Below are positions 24,890-33,290 of a DNA stretch of 64,000 bases, piece by piece. Both the position numbers and the translations under genes were made by a program. Under the pieces are notes generated by a model. The model saw only the letters and a list, made by a program, of their open reading frames with translations. It ran no database searches and had not been told where the DNA came from. The stretch covers positions 1-64,000 of the forward strand of contig DAIRGA010000017.1 in the NCBI GenBank assembly GCA_036794825.1, in the 5' to 3' direction. Source of the stretch: RZYY01 sp036794825. Its GTDB lineage: Bacteria > Bacteroidota > Bacteroidia > Bacteroidales > 4484-276. Position 1 is the stretch's first letter; the number at the start of each line of letters is the position of its first letter.

Positions 24890-26047
24890 TCATTGTTTCA
24901 CCACACGGGTAGTAATGGATTGCACTTTGCCCGAAAGCCGGATGAAATATATCCCTGAAGGAAGGTGTTGCAGATGGATTACAGAATCTGCTTTTTCGCT
25001 GTGCTGGATCACTCTTCCCTGAATATCCCAGATATCCAACTGAAGATCCTCTTCGATCTCCTTCTGAATTATGAGATCGTTGGTAAACGGGTTAGGATAA
25101 ATACTGACGCCTTTTAATTCCAGGTTTTCAGCCGAACTTGAGCTTTGCCACAAAATCTCATACAAATGACCATTGCTCCGCTTGCTTTTTTCTTCAGTCA
25201 TGAAAAGACGGCTGTTATCCACAAACTGGATTCCTTCAACCTGTCCTACTGCAGACGAAAAATAAAATTCTTTCATGTCCCCGTCAAAAAAACTGTTGCC
25301 CGGGTAATCAGTGAAAGAGACAATTTTGGTGGATGTTAACAGAATCACCTCGCCTGTACCCAGGTTAATATCGGCTGAGGTTACTCTCGCTTCGTCGTGG
25401 TTTTGACCAAGGTTTACCGATCCTGCCAGTTGAGCGATGTACGTTCCCGGGATAGCCGGCAATCTGTACATTTTGCAAGTTCCGTTCTGCGGGTCGCTAC
25501 GGTTTTTTGTAAACAAATAAAGCGAATCACTTTTCCAGAGAATAGCCTCAATATCGTAGTTCCGGTTGGTGGATGGCGGAGGAAACTGGTACTGGTCGTC
25601 GAGAATAAAACTGACAACATCGGCCTGGACAATATTTCCTGCGATGTCATCAGGGTTCGGAATGCGGTAAATTTTCAGGTCTTTGCGGTTGTTTTCATTG
25701 TTGCCGGCATCATTTATATAAATCCTCCCCTCATCATCCCTGGTGAGGTCTTCCCAGTCCACATTGGTGGCATTGATGATGTTGAGCGTGCGGACTAAGA
25801 CGCCGGTGGTATCGAAACAAAAGAGCTGATTGGTGTTGTTGGCGTCGTTGTGCGACCAGATCCGGTTAGGACTGGAAACAGCAATTCCGGAGCTCTCTTT
25901 AAGTACCGGAGGAACCTCTGTTACTGGCCGGGCATGAATGGTTTGTAAATTGCTTTTGAGTTTCAGCTTTTTCGAAGATTGACCAATCAAATCGGGGGTT
26001 GGGTAAACCAGGAAAAGGGCGAGAAGTGTAAAAATTAATTTATTCAT
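24890..26047 (-). CDS. secreted T9SS cargo protein, beta-propeller-like
   Basis: A 385-residue secreted protein with an N-terminal signal peptide (about residues 1-22). The central part (about 40-300) has recurring phrases typical of propeller-like proteins: LKESSGIAVSSPNRIWSHND, NVDWEDLTRDDEGRIYINDAGNN, LYLFTKNR and VEGIQFVDNSRLFMTEE. These give alternating strands with Asp/Asn-rich loops. Residues from about 310 form a type A T9SS sorting domain (GVSIYPNPFTNDLII ... GIYFIRLSG). No enzymatic residues can be assigned. A long inverted repeat lies just after the stop. Confidence 0.8.
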   Translation of the reverse strand: MNKLIFTLLALFLVYPTPDLIGQSSKKLKLKSNLQTIHARPVTEVPPVLKESSGIAVSSPNRIWSHNDANNTNQLFCFDTTGVLVRTLNIINATNVDWEDLTRDDEGRIYINDAGNNENNRKDLKIYRIPNPDDIAGNIVQADVVSFILDDQYQFPPPSTNRNYDIEAILWKSDSLYLFTKNRSDPQNGTCKMYRLPAIPGTYIAQLAGSVNLGQNHDEARVTSADINLGTGEVILLTSTKIVSFTDYPGNSFFDGDMKEFYFSSAVGQVEGIQFVDNSRLFMTEEKSKRSNGHLYEILWQSSSSAENLELKGVSIYPNPFTNDLIIQKEIEEDLQLDIWDIQGRVIQHSEKADSVIHLQHLPSGIYFIRLSGKVQSITTRVVKQ

Positions 26048-26117
26048 AACCAGGCAGCAACTTGTTAATCAGATGAGTAATAACTCGGATTCAGCGGGAT
26101 TATTTTTCTGAAAAAGT

Positions 26118-27578
26118 TCATGCGAAAGATTCAACCTCCCTGATTCCCTTTCTGTTGATCGAGATCCGGTAGCGTTTGTATTCAAATTGATCGTCGCATT
26201 TTAGCTGCAGAATCAGGTTGACATAGTAGATTTTTTCCACCTTCAGAATTTCCGTTTCTTTAGTCGTATCCGGAAGAAAGAGAGGGACAACGGGATCATC
26301 CATTTTTGGCGAAAATCCTATGAAACTTATCCTAATGATCTCATTCACTCCCGCAGTGGAAAACCGGCTGCCCTTGTCGAGGTTCTTTCGGTTCAAACTG
26401 AGCAGTTTTCGATAAAGAATGATTTTCTCGGTATTATTCCGGTTGTTGGCTTCGAGAATGGCTGATCGCGCCCTGAGTTTCATCGCTTCAAACGGAACTT
26501 TCGATTCAGGAATAAAATCCATCGCCTCTTTGCTCCATCCTATATCATTCTCATTGAGCCTGATATCGGTTTTTCTGTCGAAATAACGACGGCCGAGTTT
26601 GTGGGCAAAGTAATACCGCGCCAGCTCTTTTATCCTGTCTTTCAGCATATAACTGATAACCAGCGAAACAAAAAGTGGCATGGTAAGGTTCCCGTAATGC
26701 TGTTGAAATGAAAAAGCGACTGCTGTGGCAAAAATCATCGAAAGCCCTGCTGCGAGGCTGAAATATACCTGCTCGGCCAACACCCCGTCACGCTTTTTAT
26801 CCACCTGCAGAAAAAGCTCATTTTCGGCATATTTCTTCAATAGCCCCAGCCTGAAAAACAATTCCCTGTTGTGTTTGGTTTTGTTTTTCAGGAAAATGGG
26901 ATATCCATTTTCCTTTTTGTATTCTATTTCCCGGTTGATAAGGTTTCGAAGCTGATGAACCGATACTTCATCGGATAAATAGGCTTTCGCGAGGTCGCTG
27001 ATGAACCGGAAAGTGTGTTGTTCAAAGAGATTGCTGATAAATTCATCCCCGAAAAAGTAATAATTCATCACCTCCTCCGACACCGTGGGAACATTGATAA
27101 CGCGCCTCAGCGAGCGGTAATTGGCGGAGATTTTTTCACAATTCTCAACAAATGTAGCGATCAGGTAGGAAGTGTCGGCGGGTACCTTATTAGCCAGAAT
27201 ATGGTTGATTTCGTTGCGGAGAGAGCTTTTCAGGATTGACAAAAACATCCTGATCTGGTATTCGTAGGCCGCAATTTTCGATCGTAGCGGACTGGAGGCC
27301 ATTTCCTGAAATGATTGCTCAAGCAGCGAAAAAGGTGGAATGTTGCGATCTGCAATATCGCGAAGCAGAAATAGCGGGGTGATAAGGCGGATGTTGGATT
27401 TGATATCGCGGTAAAAATCTGCTTTCTGGTAAGTGGCCGCGTTGATGTCGAGGCTGTTGGGGATAAAAAACCAGGTGTTGCACGCAAACTCACTGATCTC
27501 CTTCTTTTTCCTTGCATGGAAACCGAGTTTGATCTCCAGCGAAAATTTGTCGTGAATTTTTACCGACTCTTCTATCAT
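26118..27578 (-). CDS. membrane protein of unknown function
   Basis: A 486-residue protein, mostly charged and helical, with one central hydrophobic hairpin (about residues 270-315: VYFSLAAGLSMIFATAVAFSF and TMPLFVSLVISYML) that should anchor it in the inner membrane. The N-terminal half contains long Leu-rich helices and the C-terminal quarter a beta-rich segment ending YKRYRISINRKGIREVE. No signal peptide and no known motif. The gene is single, with a REP-like palindrome pair just upstream and a T9SS gene downstream. Length, composition and absence of a better frame on either strand support it as real. Confidence 0.7.
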   Translation of the reverse strand: MIEESVKIHDKFSLEIKLGFHARKKKEISEFACNTWFFIPNSLDINAATYQKADFYRDIKSNIRLITPLFLLRDIADRNIPPFSLLEQSFQEMASSPLRSKIAAYEYQIRMFLSILKSSLRNEINHILANKVPADTSYLIATFVENCEKISANYRSLRRVINVPTVSEEVMNYYFFGDEFISNLFEQHTFRFISDLAKAYLSDEVSVHQLRNLINREIEYKKENGYPIFLKNKTKHNRELFFRLGLLKKYAENELFLQVDKKRDGVLAEQVYFSLAAGLSMIFATAVAFSFQQHYGNLTMPLFVSLVISYMLKDRIKELARYYFAHKLGRRYFDRKTDIRLNENDIGWSKEAMDFIPESKVPFEAMKLRARSAILEANNRNNTEKIILYRKLLSLNRKNLDKGSRFSTAGVNEIIRISFIGFSPKMDDPVVPLFLPDTTKETEILKVEKIYYVNLILQLKCDDQFEYKRYRISINRKGIREVESFA

Positions 27579-27647
27579 ACTATTGAGGAAAAAGATTTTT
27601 TTCGTTGAAATGACCTAACCTTTATTATTCACAAACTTAGAGATAAC

Positions 27648-27704
27648 GGGCTGAAGCCCTTGGCCTCTCTAATTCTTCCTATTTCCCCGACCTTCAGGTC
27701 GGGG
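27648..27704. repeat. pair of REP-like palindromes
   Basis: Two perfect palindromes, GGGCTGAAGCCC (27648-27659) and a 20-base one at 27685-27704 (CCCCGACC...GGTCGGGG), sit between the SLC13 stop codon and the next gene. This paired form, reading as 'gggctgaagccc' and 'ccccgacc-ttca-ggtcgggg', resembles dispersed Bacteroidetes intergenic palindromes. Each could also stop leftward transcription. Confidence 0.6.
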
Positions 27705-27757
27705 TAAAGCAATTTGTTGTTTTTCAAATATGTGCTATGATCAAAGAATTTTTCAGG

Positions 27758-29377
27758 CTAAAAGAGTCCAAACACGCCATGAGGTGTGATTCCGAGTACT
27801 CTGAACCAGGTTTCGCCGGCAAGTATAATCACCAGCCAGGAAATCACCATCATCGCAAACCCGAATTTGAAGGTATCGGAATAGGAATACATGTCGGTTT
27901 CATAGAGCAGCGCAGCAGGTTTGCTGTTGAACGGCAAAACATACACATGTTCGATCATGAAAGCTACCGGCAACGCCAGGCTCACCACTTCAAATCCAAA
28001 TCTTCCAGCCACGCCGATGGCAATGGGCACGAAGATCATGGTTCGCATGGTTTTGGACTGGAATAGCAGTGCGCTGAAGACCATTACGCCGGTGAGTAGT
28101 ACATATAGCAGCCAGAACGAAGTATGGTCGCTAATACCGAGATGATCGAAGAAAGAATTGACAGCAATGGACGGGAGATCGGTGACATCAAGCCCCGAAC
28201 CCAGTGTATAAGCGCCTGCTGAGAACAACATCAGATGCCAGGGAATGTCCACATCGTTCCATTTTACGATTCCTATGCCGGGCAGCAGAGCAATGATGGC
28301 GCCAACAAAAGCCACTGCAGTTGCGCTGATACCATGAAGTTTGTCGGTAGCCCAAAATCCAAGGATCAAAAGAAAAAGCACAACCGATTTGATTTCGTCA
28401 ACTGTAGGTCGTCCCATCGCATCAAATTCCTTTTGAAGTCTTTCCATACCACCTTCGATTTGTGGTATTCTTTCTTCCTTCGAAAGTGGGAAGAATACTT
28501 TTAGTGCCAGAAGATAACCGATCAGCATTAGTCCCACCATGATCGGAAACATAGCCATCATCCAGTCGGCAAAGTAGATCTGGCCTCCGATTGCTCCACC
28601 GATCAATGCGGCGGCAAGCAGGTTGGCGCCCGATCCGGTAACAAATGCTCCAGCGCCCAGGTTAATATTCAGCAGGTTTTGCAGCACGATGCTCCGGCCA
28701 AAATTATTCTTTCCTTCGCCGCTGCGCGCGCCATAAATAGCAGCAATTACCATAAAGATCGGAAGTAGTATGGCAGCTTTGGCGGTGGTGGCCGAAATAA
28801 AGGCAGATAGAACCAGATTGATTACGATGAAGCTGAAAAAGATTGAACCAGCGCTTTTGCCAAATCTGAGTATGAACCAAATGGCAAAACGCTTCGCAAC
28901 TCCGGTTTTCACCAGCATACTTGCCAGCACAAACGACATAATGTTCAGCCACATCACCGGGTGTCCCAATTGGGCGTAAGCCTCTTTTTCGGGCAAAACC
29001 CCGGTAAGGACAAGGCTGATAATCAGAATGAGCGAAGTGAGATAGTTGGGAATGGCCTCGGTCATCCATAAAATGATGGAAGCTGCAAAAATGGCCAGCA
29101 TCAGATAGTTGCTGCGGATGAATGCTTCGAAGCCGTTTTTTTCGATGGCTTTTAAGGCTGACTTTGAAACTATGGTTGATGGATCGAGCGTGTTGAGGAA
29201 GGACAAATCGGCAAAAAACCCAAAATAGACAAAAGCCAGCAGGGCAAGCGGCGGGCCGATGATTGCCAGCCACTTTTCCACCGGCGACTTAATGCGTTTG
29301 GGCAGCTTTTCCACCCTGTAATTGTTCATATCCAACGGGTCAAACACCTGGGTTTTTATTGAAGCGTTTTCTTGCAT
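27758..29377 (-). CDS. SLC13/DASS-family sodium:anion symporter
   Basis: A 539-residue inner-membrane protein with about eleven to twelve hydrophobic segments. It follows the DASS (CitT/NaDC) pattern: an N-terminal cytosolic stretch, WMTEAIPNYLTSLILI in an early helix, AKAAILLPIFMVIAA, NLNLGAGAFVTGSGANLLAAAL (split between helix and loop, with the SN(T/L) type substrate-site motif) and a late FVPIAIGVAGRFG with VAFMIEHVYVLPFNSKPAALLY. DASS members carry di- and tricarboxylates or sulfate with Na+; the substrate cannot be fixed. It lies 76 bases after the CYTH gene in the same direction, probably in one unit. Confidence 0.9.
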   Translation of the reverse strand: MQENASIKTQVFDPLDMNNYRVEKLPKRIKSPVEKWLAIIGPPLALLAFVYFGFFADLSFLNTLDPSTIVSKSALKAIEKNGFEAFIRSNYLMLAIFAASIILWMTEAIPNYLTSLILIISLVLTGVLPEKEAYAQLGHPVMWLNIMSFVLASMLVKTGVAKRFAIWFILRFGKSAGSIFFSFIVINLVLSAFISATTAKAAILLPIFMVIAAIYGARSGEGKNNFGRSIVLQNLLNINLGAGAFVTGSGANLLAAALIGGAIGGQIYFADWMMAMFPIMVGLMLIGYLLALKVFFPLSKEERIPQIEGGMERLQKEFDAMGRPTVDEIKSVVLFLLILGFWATDKLHGISATAVAFVGAIIALLPGIGIVKWNDVDIPWHLMLFSAGAYTLGSGLDVTDLPSIAVNSFFDHLGISDHTSFWLLYVLLTGVMVFSALLFQSKTMRTMIFVPIAIGVAGRFGFEVVSLALPVAFMIEHVYVLPFNSKPAALLYETDMYSYSDTFKFGFAMMVISWLVIILAGETWFRVLGITPHGVFGLF

Positions 29378-29453
29378 CGGAGCTGGTTTTGTTTATTTGA
29401 ATTAATTGCCGGCTTCAGTTTTTCTTTAAATAACTGTATTAAATCCTGATTGT

Positions 29454-29921
29454 TTACCAGGTAGTGTAGGGGGTTTTCATCAGCATTACATTGTAGTAGC
29501 GCACGTCTCCTGTAACTTCGTCGCCCAGCCATTCGGGCTTTACGAAAGCTTCATCAGCCGATTGCAGTTCAACCTCAGCGACTACCAATCCCTGGTTTTC
29601 GCCATAGAACTCATCCACCTCAAAAGTGTGTTCGCCCGATGAAACCAGGTAGCGGGTCTTGTCAATCACTCCCGGTTCGCAGATTTTGAGCAGCTCCTCG
29701 ACCTCTGCCACGGGGATCTCCTTTTCCCATTCGTAACGACTGGTTCCATCCTTGTTGCCAATACCTTTAATAGTTATGAAACCCTTTTCACCTTTGATGC
29801 GTACCCTTACCGTTCGCTCGGGTACTGAGCAGAGGTAGCCCTGTGTTACCCGGGTGCTTTTTGAAGCATAAGGTTTAAAATCACCTTTTACCAGAAATTT
29901 CCGTTCGATTTCCTGTGCCAT
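29454..29921 (-). CDS. CYTH-domain (triphosphatase-fold) protein
   Basis: A 155-residue CYTH protein. The family's ExExK signature is at the start (MAQEIERKFLV), and the eight-stranded tunnel is traced by VRVRIKGEKGFITIKG, TSRYEWEKEIP, VIDKTRYLV, TFEVDEFYGENQGLVVAEVEL and WLGDEVT. Short CYTH proteins of this type are usually inorganic tripolyphosphatases or related triphosphate hydrolases using Mg2+ or Mn2+. The ATG at 29921 is chosen over an upstream in-frame ATG at 29978 because the family begins there. It lies between an unknown gene and the SLC13 symporter, all leftward. Confidence 0.9.
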   Translation of the reverse strand: MAQEIERKFLVKGDFKPYASKSTRVTQGYLCSVPERTVRVRIKGEKGFITIKGIGNKDGTSRYEWEKEIPVAEVEELLKICEPGVIDKTRYLVSSGEHTFEVDEFYGENQGLVVAEVELQSADEAFVKPEWLGDEVTGDVRYYNVMLMKTPYTTW

Positions 29922-30015
29922 AATTTGTTTTTTTGAAGGAAAAATCAGCGGGTGAGCTGAATTTTGCTTATCAGCCACCCGATGACTTTGACCTGTGTGT
30001 TTTACATTTATATCG

Positions 30016-30660
30016 TTATTCGTTTGCTAAAGGCTTGTTAATCATGCCAATAACCCGCTTGATAGCCTGCGGGTAGTTGATGTTTTCCACACCTTCCAAA
30101 CCGCAGTCCCTGATGGTTTTCTTGATGTCTTCCACTTCGGTTGATTCCGAGTTGATGGTTACCACGCGCGCACCGTTAATCAGCACAGCGCCGTATTCGC
30201 AGATGGTGTCGTTGACCATGTATCCGAGGCGTTGTTTGTGTACCCTAACGGCCTGCAGATCAGGATGAATATCAATGAGATGGATAAATTCTTCGAAAGT
30301 GTACACCTCTTTGTCAAGGTCTGGCATTTCGACCTGGAAAGCCGGGAAAACTTCATTAGCCAGAACATCCGCTGCAATCGGGAACTCACCCTTCATCAGC
30401 GGGTTCCATTGTTCGAGACCATCCACGGTTTGCACATAGGTTTTTATGTCCATTTTGCCATCGCGGATTTTGGTGTTGTTAATATCGTTGGTGCGCGACA
30501 GGATGTAAATTTCGTCGGAATGACGCTCCCATACCTTTTCGGGCACCGGCGCTGAAAGACGCGCCATTCGAAAGTGTGCCCGGTCGAAATTTTGACCAAA
30601 CGATCTGAATTCAAAGCGCGGTTTTGAGATTGCGCCGATTTCCATTTTTTCTTTTGACAT
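30016..30660 (-). CDS. protein of unknown function
   Basis: A 214-residue soluble protein without signal peptide or membrane helix; a second ATG five codons in (30645) is also possible. It has a mixed alpha/beta pattern, with the phrases FGQNFDRAHFRMARLS, EIYILSRTNDINNTKIRDGKMDIKT (split by a turn), DIHPDLQAVRVHKQRLGYMVND and CEYGAVLINGARVVTINSES. The family is not one I recognise. Charged residues alternate along the strands in a way that resembles its CYTH neighbour, which may mean related fold or substrate, but that is only an impression. First gene of a probable three-gene leftward unit with CYTH and SLC13. Confidence 0.65.
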   Translation of the reverse strand: MSKEKMEIGAISKPRFEFRSFGQNFDRAHFRMARLSAPVPEKVWERHSDEIYILSRTNDINNTKIRDGKMDIKTYVQTVDGLEQWNPLMKGEFPIAADVLANEVFPAFQVEMPDLDKEVYTFEEFIHLIDIHPDLQAVRVHKQRLGYMVNDTICEYGAVLINGARVVTINSESTEVEDIKKTIRDCGLEGVENINYPQAIKRVIGMINKPLANE

Positions 30661-30734
30661 CTTTATTGTTTGAAGTTTGTGGTTTGAAATTTAAAAGGTT
30701 GAAGGATTAAAAGTTTAACTAATTGAGAGTGAGA

Positions 30735-30771
30735 GAATCAGGGCGATACCAGACGGATACAGCCCTGATTC
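30735..30771 (-). terminator. hairpin after the five-LTD lipoprotein gene
   Basis: A perfect 10-bp stem, GAATCAGGGC (30735-30744) with GCCCTGATTC (30762-30771). It lies directly beyond the stop of the leftward gene ending at 30779. A moderately T-rich stretch follows on the minus strand. Confidence 0.55.
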
Positions 30772-30778
30772 TTTGAAA

Positions 30779-33262
30779 TTATCTCCTTTTTGGAAGTGTA
30801 CCAGCGTTATTGTTCGAGCCACCTTTTGTTATTTCGGTAAAAATATAGAAGGTGGATGATCCGTCCGGTTTACGGCCGAAGGAGTATGTTGGTTCAGTCA
30901 TGGCCGGAAAAGCAAAATTATCAATTATATTACCGTTCGGGTCTTCAAGCCATATCTCTTCGCCGCCACTTGACAACCCAAAGCCTGATGGATCGGCATC
31001 ATCAACAACAATAGCATAAAAGCCATTGGCAGGAACAATAGTACCGGCGGGGAACTCTTTTTTGGGCTTTGTTCCGGTGTTTCCGCCGCTGTCGTAAATT
31101 TTATATCCAGTAAGGTCCAGCGGATTCCCGGTGGTATTGTATACTTCAATCCAGTCGGGGTCTTCGGTGGTTCCTCTCGAAAACACTTCATTCATCAGAA
31201 ATGTGGTTGCCGGAGGTGGAGAGGAGTTGTCATTGGCAGCGCCCGGTGTCGGGAAATAGAGGATTTGCCAGTTGGCGTTTCCGTCAGGATATCTGCCATA
31301 GGTTTGACCTTCGTCCATTGCAGGGAAAACAATGTTGTCAATCACTTCACCAGCAGCATTTTCCAGCCACACTTCCTCGCCGCCGCTCGAAAGACCGAAT
31401 CCGCTGAGTTCGCCGTCATCAACAACAATCACATACCAACCTCCTGCCGGGAGAATAGTACCGGCCGGGAACTCTTTTTTGGGTTTGGTTCCGGCCTGGC
31501 CGCCACTGTCGTAAATTTTAAAACCGGTCAGGTCGAGTGGTGAAGAAGATGGATTATACACTTCGATCCAGTCAGGATTTTCGGTCGTTCCGCGTGAATT
31601 GAGTTCGTTCATTAGGGAAATGCCGGCTGGCGGAGGTGTTGAGTTGTCGTTTGCTGCACCGCGGGTTACGGTGTTGAGCACCTGCCAGTTTTCGTTTCCG
31701 TCAGGGTATCTGCCATAGGATTGATTTTCTTCGAGTGCAGGGAACTGAATGCTGTCGAGAATGGTGCCGGCAGCATTTTCGAACCAGACTTTTTCACCGC
31801 CACTTGACAGACCAAAGCCGCTCAGTTCGCCATCATCCACTACAATTACTGCCCATCCACCTGCAGGAATTACTGTGCCGGCGGGGAATTCTTTTTTGGG
31901 TTTGGTACCCGCCTGCCCGCCGTTATCATAGACTTTATAGCCGCTGATGTCGAGGTCGGCTGTGCCTGGGTTAAAAACTTCGATCCAGTCCGGATTTTCA
32001 ACCGTTCCGCGTGAGTAGATCTCGTTCATCAGGGCTACGCCGGGAGGCGGAGGAGTAGAGTTGTCGTTGGCAGCACCCGGAGTAACCACATAAAGTACCT
32101 GCCAGTTGGGTTCGCCATCGGGGTATCTGCCAAACGACTGACCAGCTTCGAGAGCCGGGAAGGTTGCATCGTCAATAACAGTTCCGGCGGCATTTTCCAG
32201 CCATACCTGCTCACCACCGCTCGACAATCCGAAACCACTTTCGGTTCCATCGTCAACCACAATGTAATACCATGATTTGGCGGCAATGACTGTTCCGGCG
32301 GGTATTTCCTTCTTGGGTTTAGAACCGGATTGTCCGCCACTATCATAAATCTTGTAACCGCCAACATTTGCCTCAAAATTTGAAGCATTGTAGAGCTCAA
32401 TCCAGTCGGGATTTTCGGTTGTTCCCTGGCTATTGATTTCGTTCATCACTACAACCGGAACCGGAGCTGAGGTAGAATTAGCGCTGCCGCGTGTGATCGT
32501 GTTAAGCAATTCCCAGTTTGGACTTCCGTCTGGGTTCCGGCCATAGGACTGCGTTACATCCATAGCAGTGAAGATGACATTGTCTATGATGTTTCCATTG
32601 GCATTTTCGAGCCAGATTTCCTCGCCGGCGCTTGATAGGCCGAAACCTGTTTCGCCACCTATATCGGTAACAATAACAAAAAATCCTTTACCGGGTATTT
32701 TTGTTCCTTCCGGGAAAGCGAGTTTAGGTTTTGCTCCTGCTTGACCACCGTTGTCATAGATCAAATAACCTGTCAGGTCAACTTCTACATCAGAATCGTT
32801 ATAAATTTCAACCCAATCGGGGTCTTCAAGGACGCCGCGTGAGTAGATCTCGTTCATCACAATTAAAGGCGCTCCTACGGTGTAGGCGCCAGTTGCGTCA
32901 GGCGCTCCGGCCGGGTAATAGGCTTTTTGTCCCGACTCATTTTCGGCCATCAGGTAATATTTTACTGTGACGTCCGAATCCTGCCCGGGGATGGTTCCTG
33001 TGTAGGTGTCGCCATTCGCTGTCATTACCACACTTGTGAATTCACCTGAAGTACCGGCACGGTAATAAAGCGTCACGGCCTTCACGCCATAAAGATCGGT
33101 TACTTTAACCGTAACCACAACTTCCTGGTCTTCGATCGGAGCCTGGGGTGTCAGCGTTGGAGGATTAACAACCGGGGGTCCCTTGTACACTTCATCTTTA
33201 ACACACGCTGTAATGATCAGGCTTAAGGTCAGTACCAATGTAAATAATGTTCTGCTTTTCAT
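30779..33262 (-). CDS. lipoprotein with five lamin-tail (LTD) domains
   Basis: An 827-residue lipoprotein with a lipobox ITAC (Cys20). Residues about 30-130 form one beta-sandwich (ITLY-type comparison AVTLYYRAGTSGEF). From about 133 to the end come five copies of a roughly 138-residue LTD domain, each with MNEIxSRG, PDWIEVYN, GYKIYDxGGxxGxKPK, FPAGT, FGLSSGGEE(V/I)WLENA and SYGRxPDGxxNWQ. LTD domains are Ig-fold modules often found on surface or extracellular proteins, including nucleases and phosphatases. No catalytic domain is present here. Last gene of the phosphate-uptake locus, 28 bases after the porin; a surface scaffold or binding role is inferred. Confidence 0.85.
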   Translation of the reverse strand: MKSRTLFTLVLTLSLIITACVKDEVYKGPPVVNPPTLTPQAPIEDQEVVVTVKVTDLYGVKAVTLYYRAGTSGEFTSVVMTANGDTYTGTIPGQDSDVTVKYYLMAENESGQKAYYPAGAPDATGAYTVGAPLIVMNEIYSRGVLEDPDWVEIYNDSDVEVDLTGYLIYDNGGQAGAKPKLAFPEGTKIPGKGFFVIVTDIGGETGFGLSSAGEEIWLENANGNIIDNVIFTAMDVTQSYGRNPDGSPNWELLNTITRGSANSTSAPVPVVVMNEINSQGTTENPDWIELYNASNFEANVGGYKIYDSGGQSGSKPKKEIPAGTVIAAKSWYYIVVDDGTESGFGLSSGGEQVWLENAAGTVIDDATFPALEAGQSFGRYPDGEPNWQVLYVVTPGAANDNSTPPPPGVALMNEIYSRGTVENPDWIEVFNPGTADLDISGYKVYDNGGQAGTKPKKEFPAGTVIPAGGWAVIVVDDGELSGFGLSSGGEKVWFENAAGTILDSIQFPALEENQSYGRYPDGNENWQVLNTVTRGAANDNSTPPPAGISLMNELNSRGTTENPDWIEVYNPSSSPLDLTGFKIYDSGGQAGTKPKKEFPAGTILPAGGWYVIVVDDGELSGFGLSSGGEEVWLENAAGEVIDNIVFPAMDEGQTYGRYPDGNANWQILYFPTPGAANDNSSPPPATTFLMNEVFSRGTTEDPDWIEVYNTTGNPLDLTGYKIYDSGGNTGTKPKKEFPAGTIVPANGFYAIVVDDADPSGFGLSSGGEEIWLEDPNGNIIDNFAFPAMTEPTYSFGRKPDGSSTFYIFTEITKGGSNNNAGTLPKRR

Positions 33263-33290
33263 ATCTTATTATTGTTTTTATGTTCTTTGA

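Noticed and set aside
30779..33262. Regular repeats at about 414-bp intervals, considered as a CRISPR or tandem DNA array
   Set aside because: Period, frame and motifs show that they are five LTD protein domains in one gene; no CRISPR repeat/spacer pattern exists in the window.
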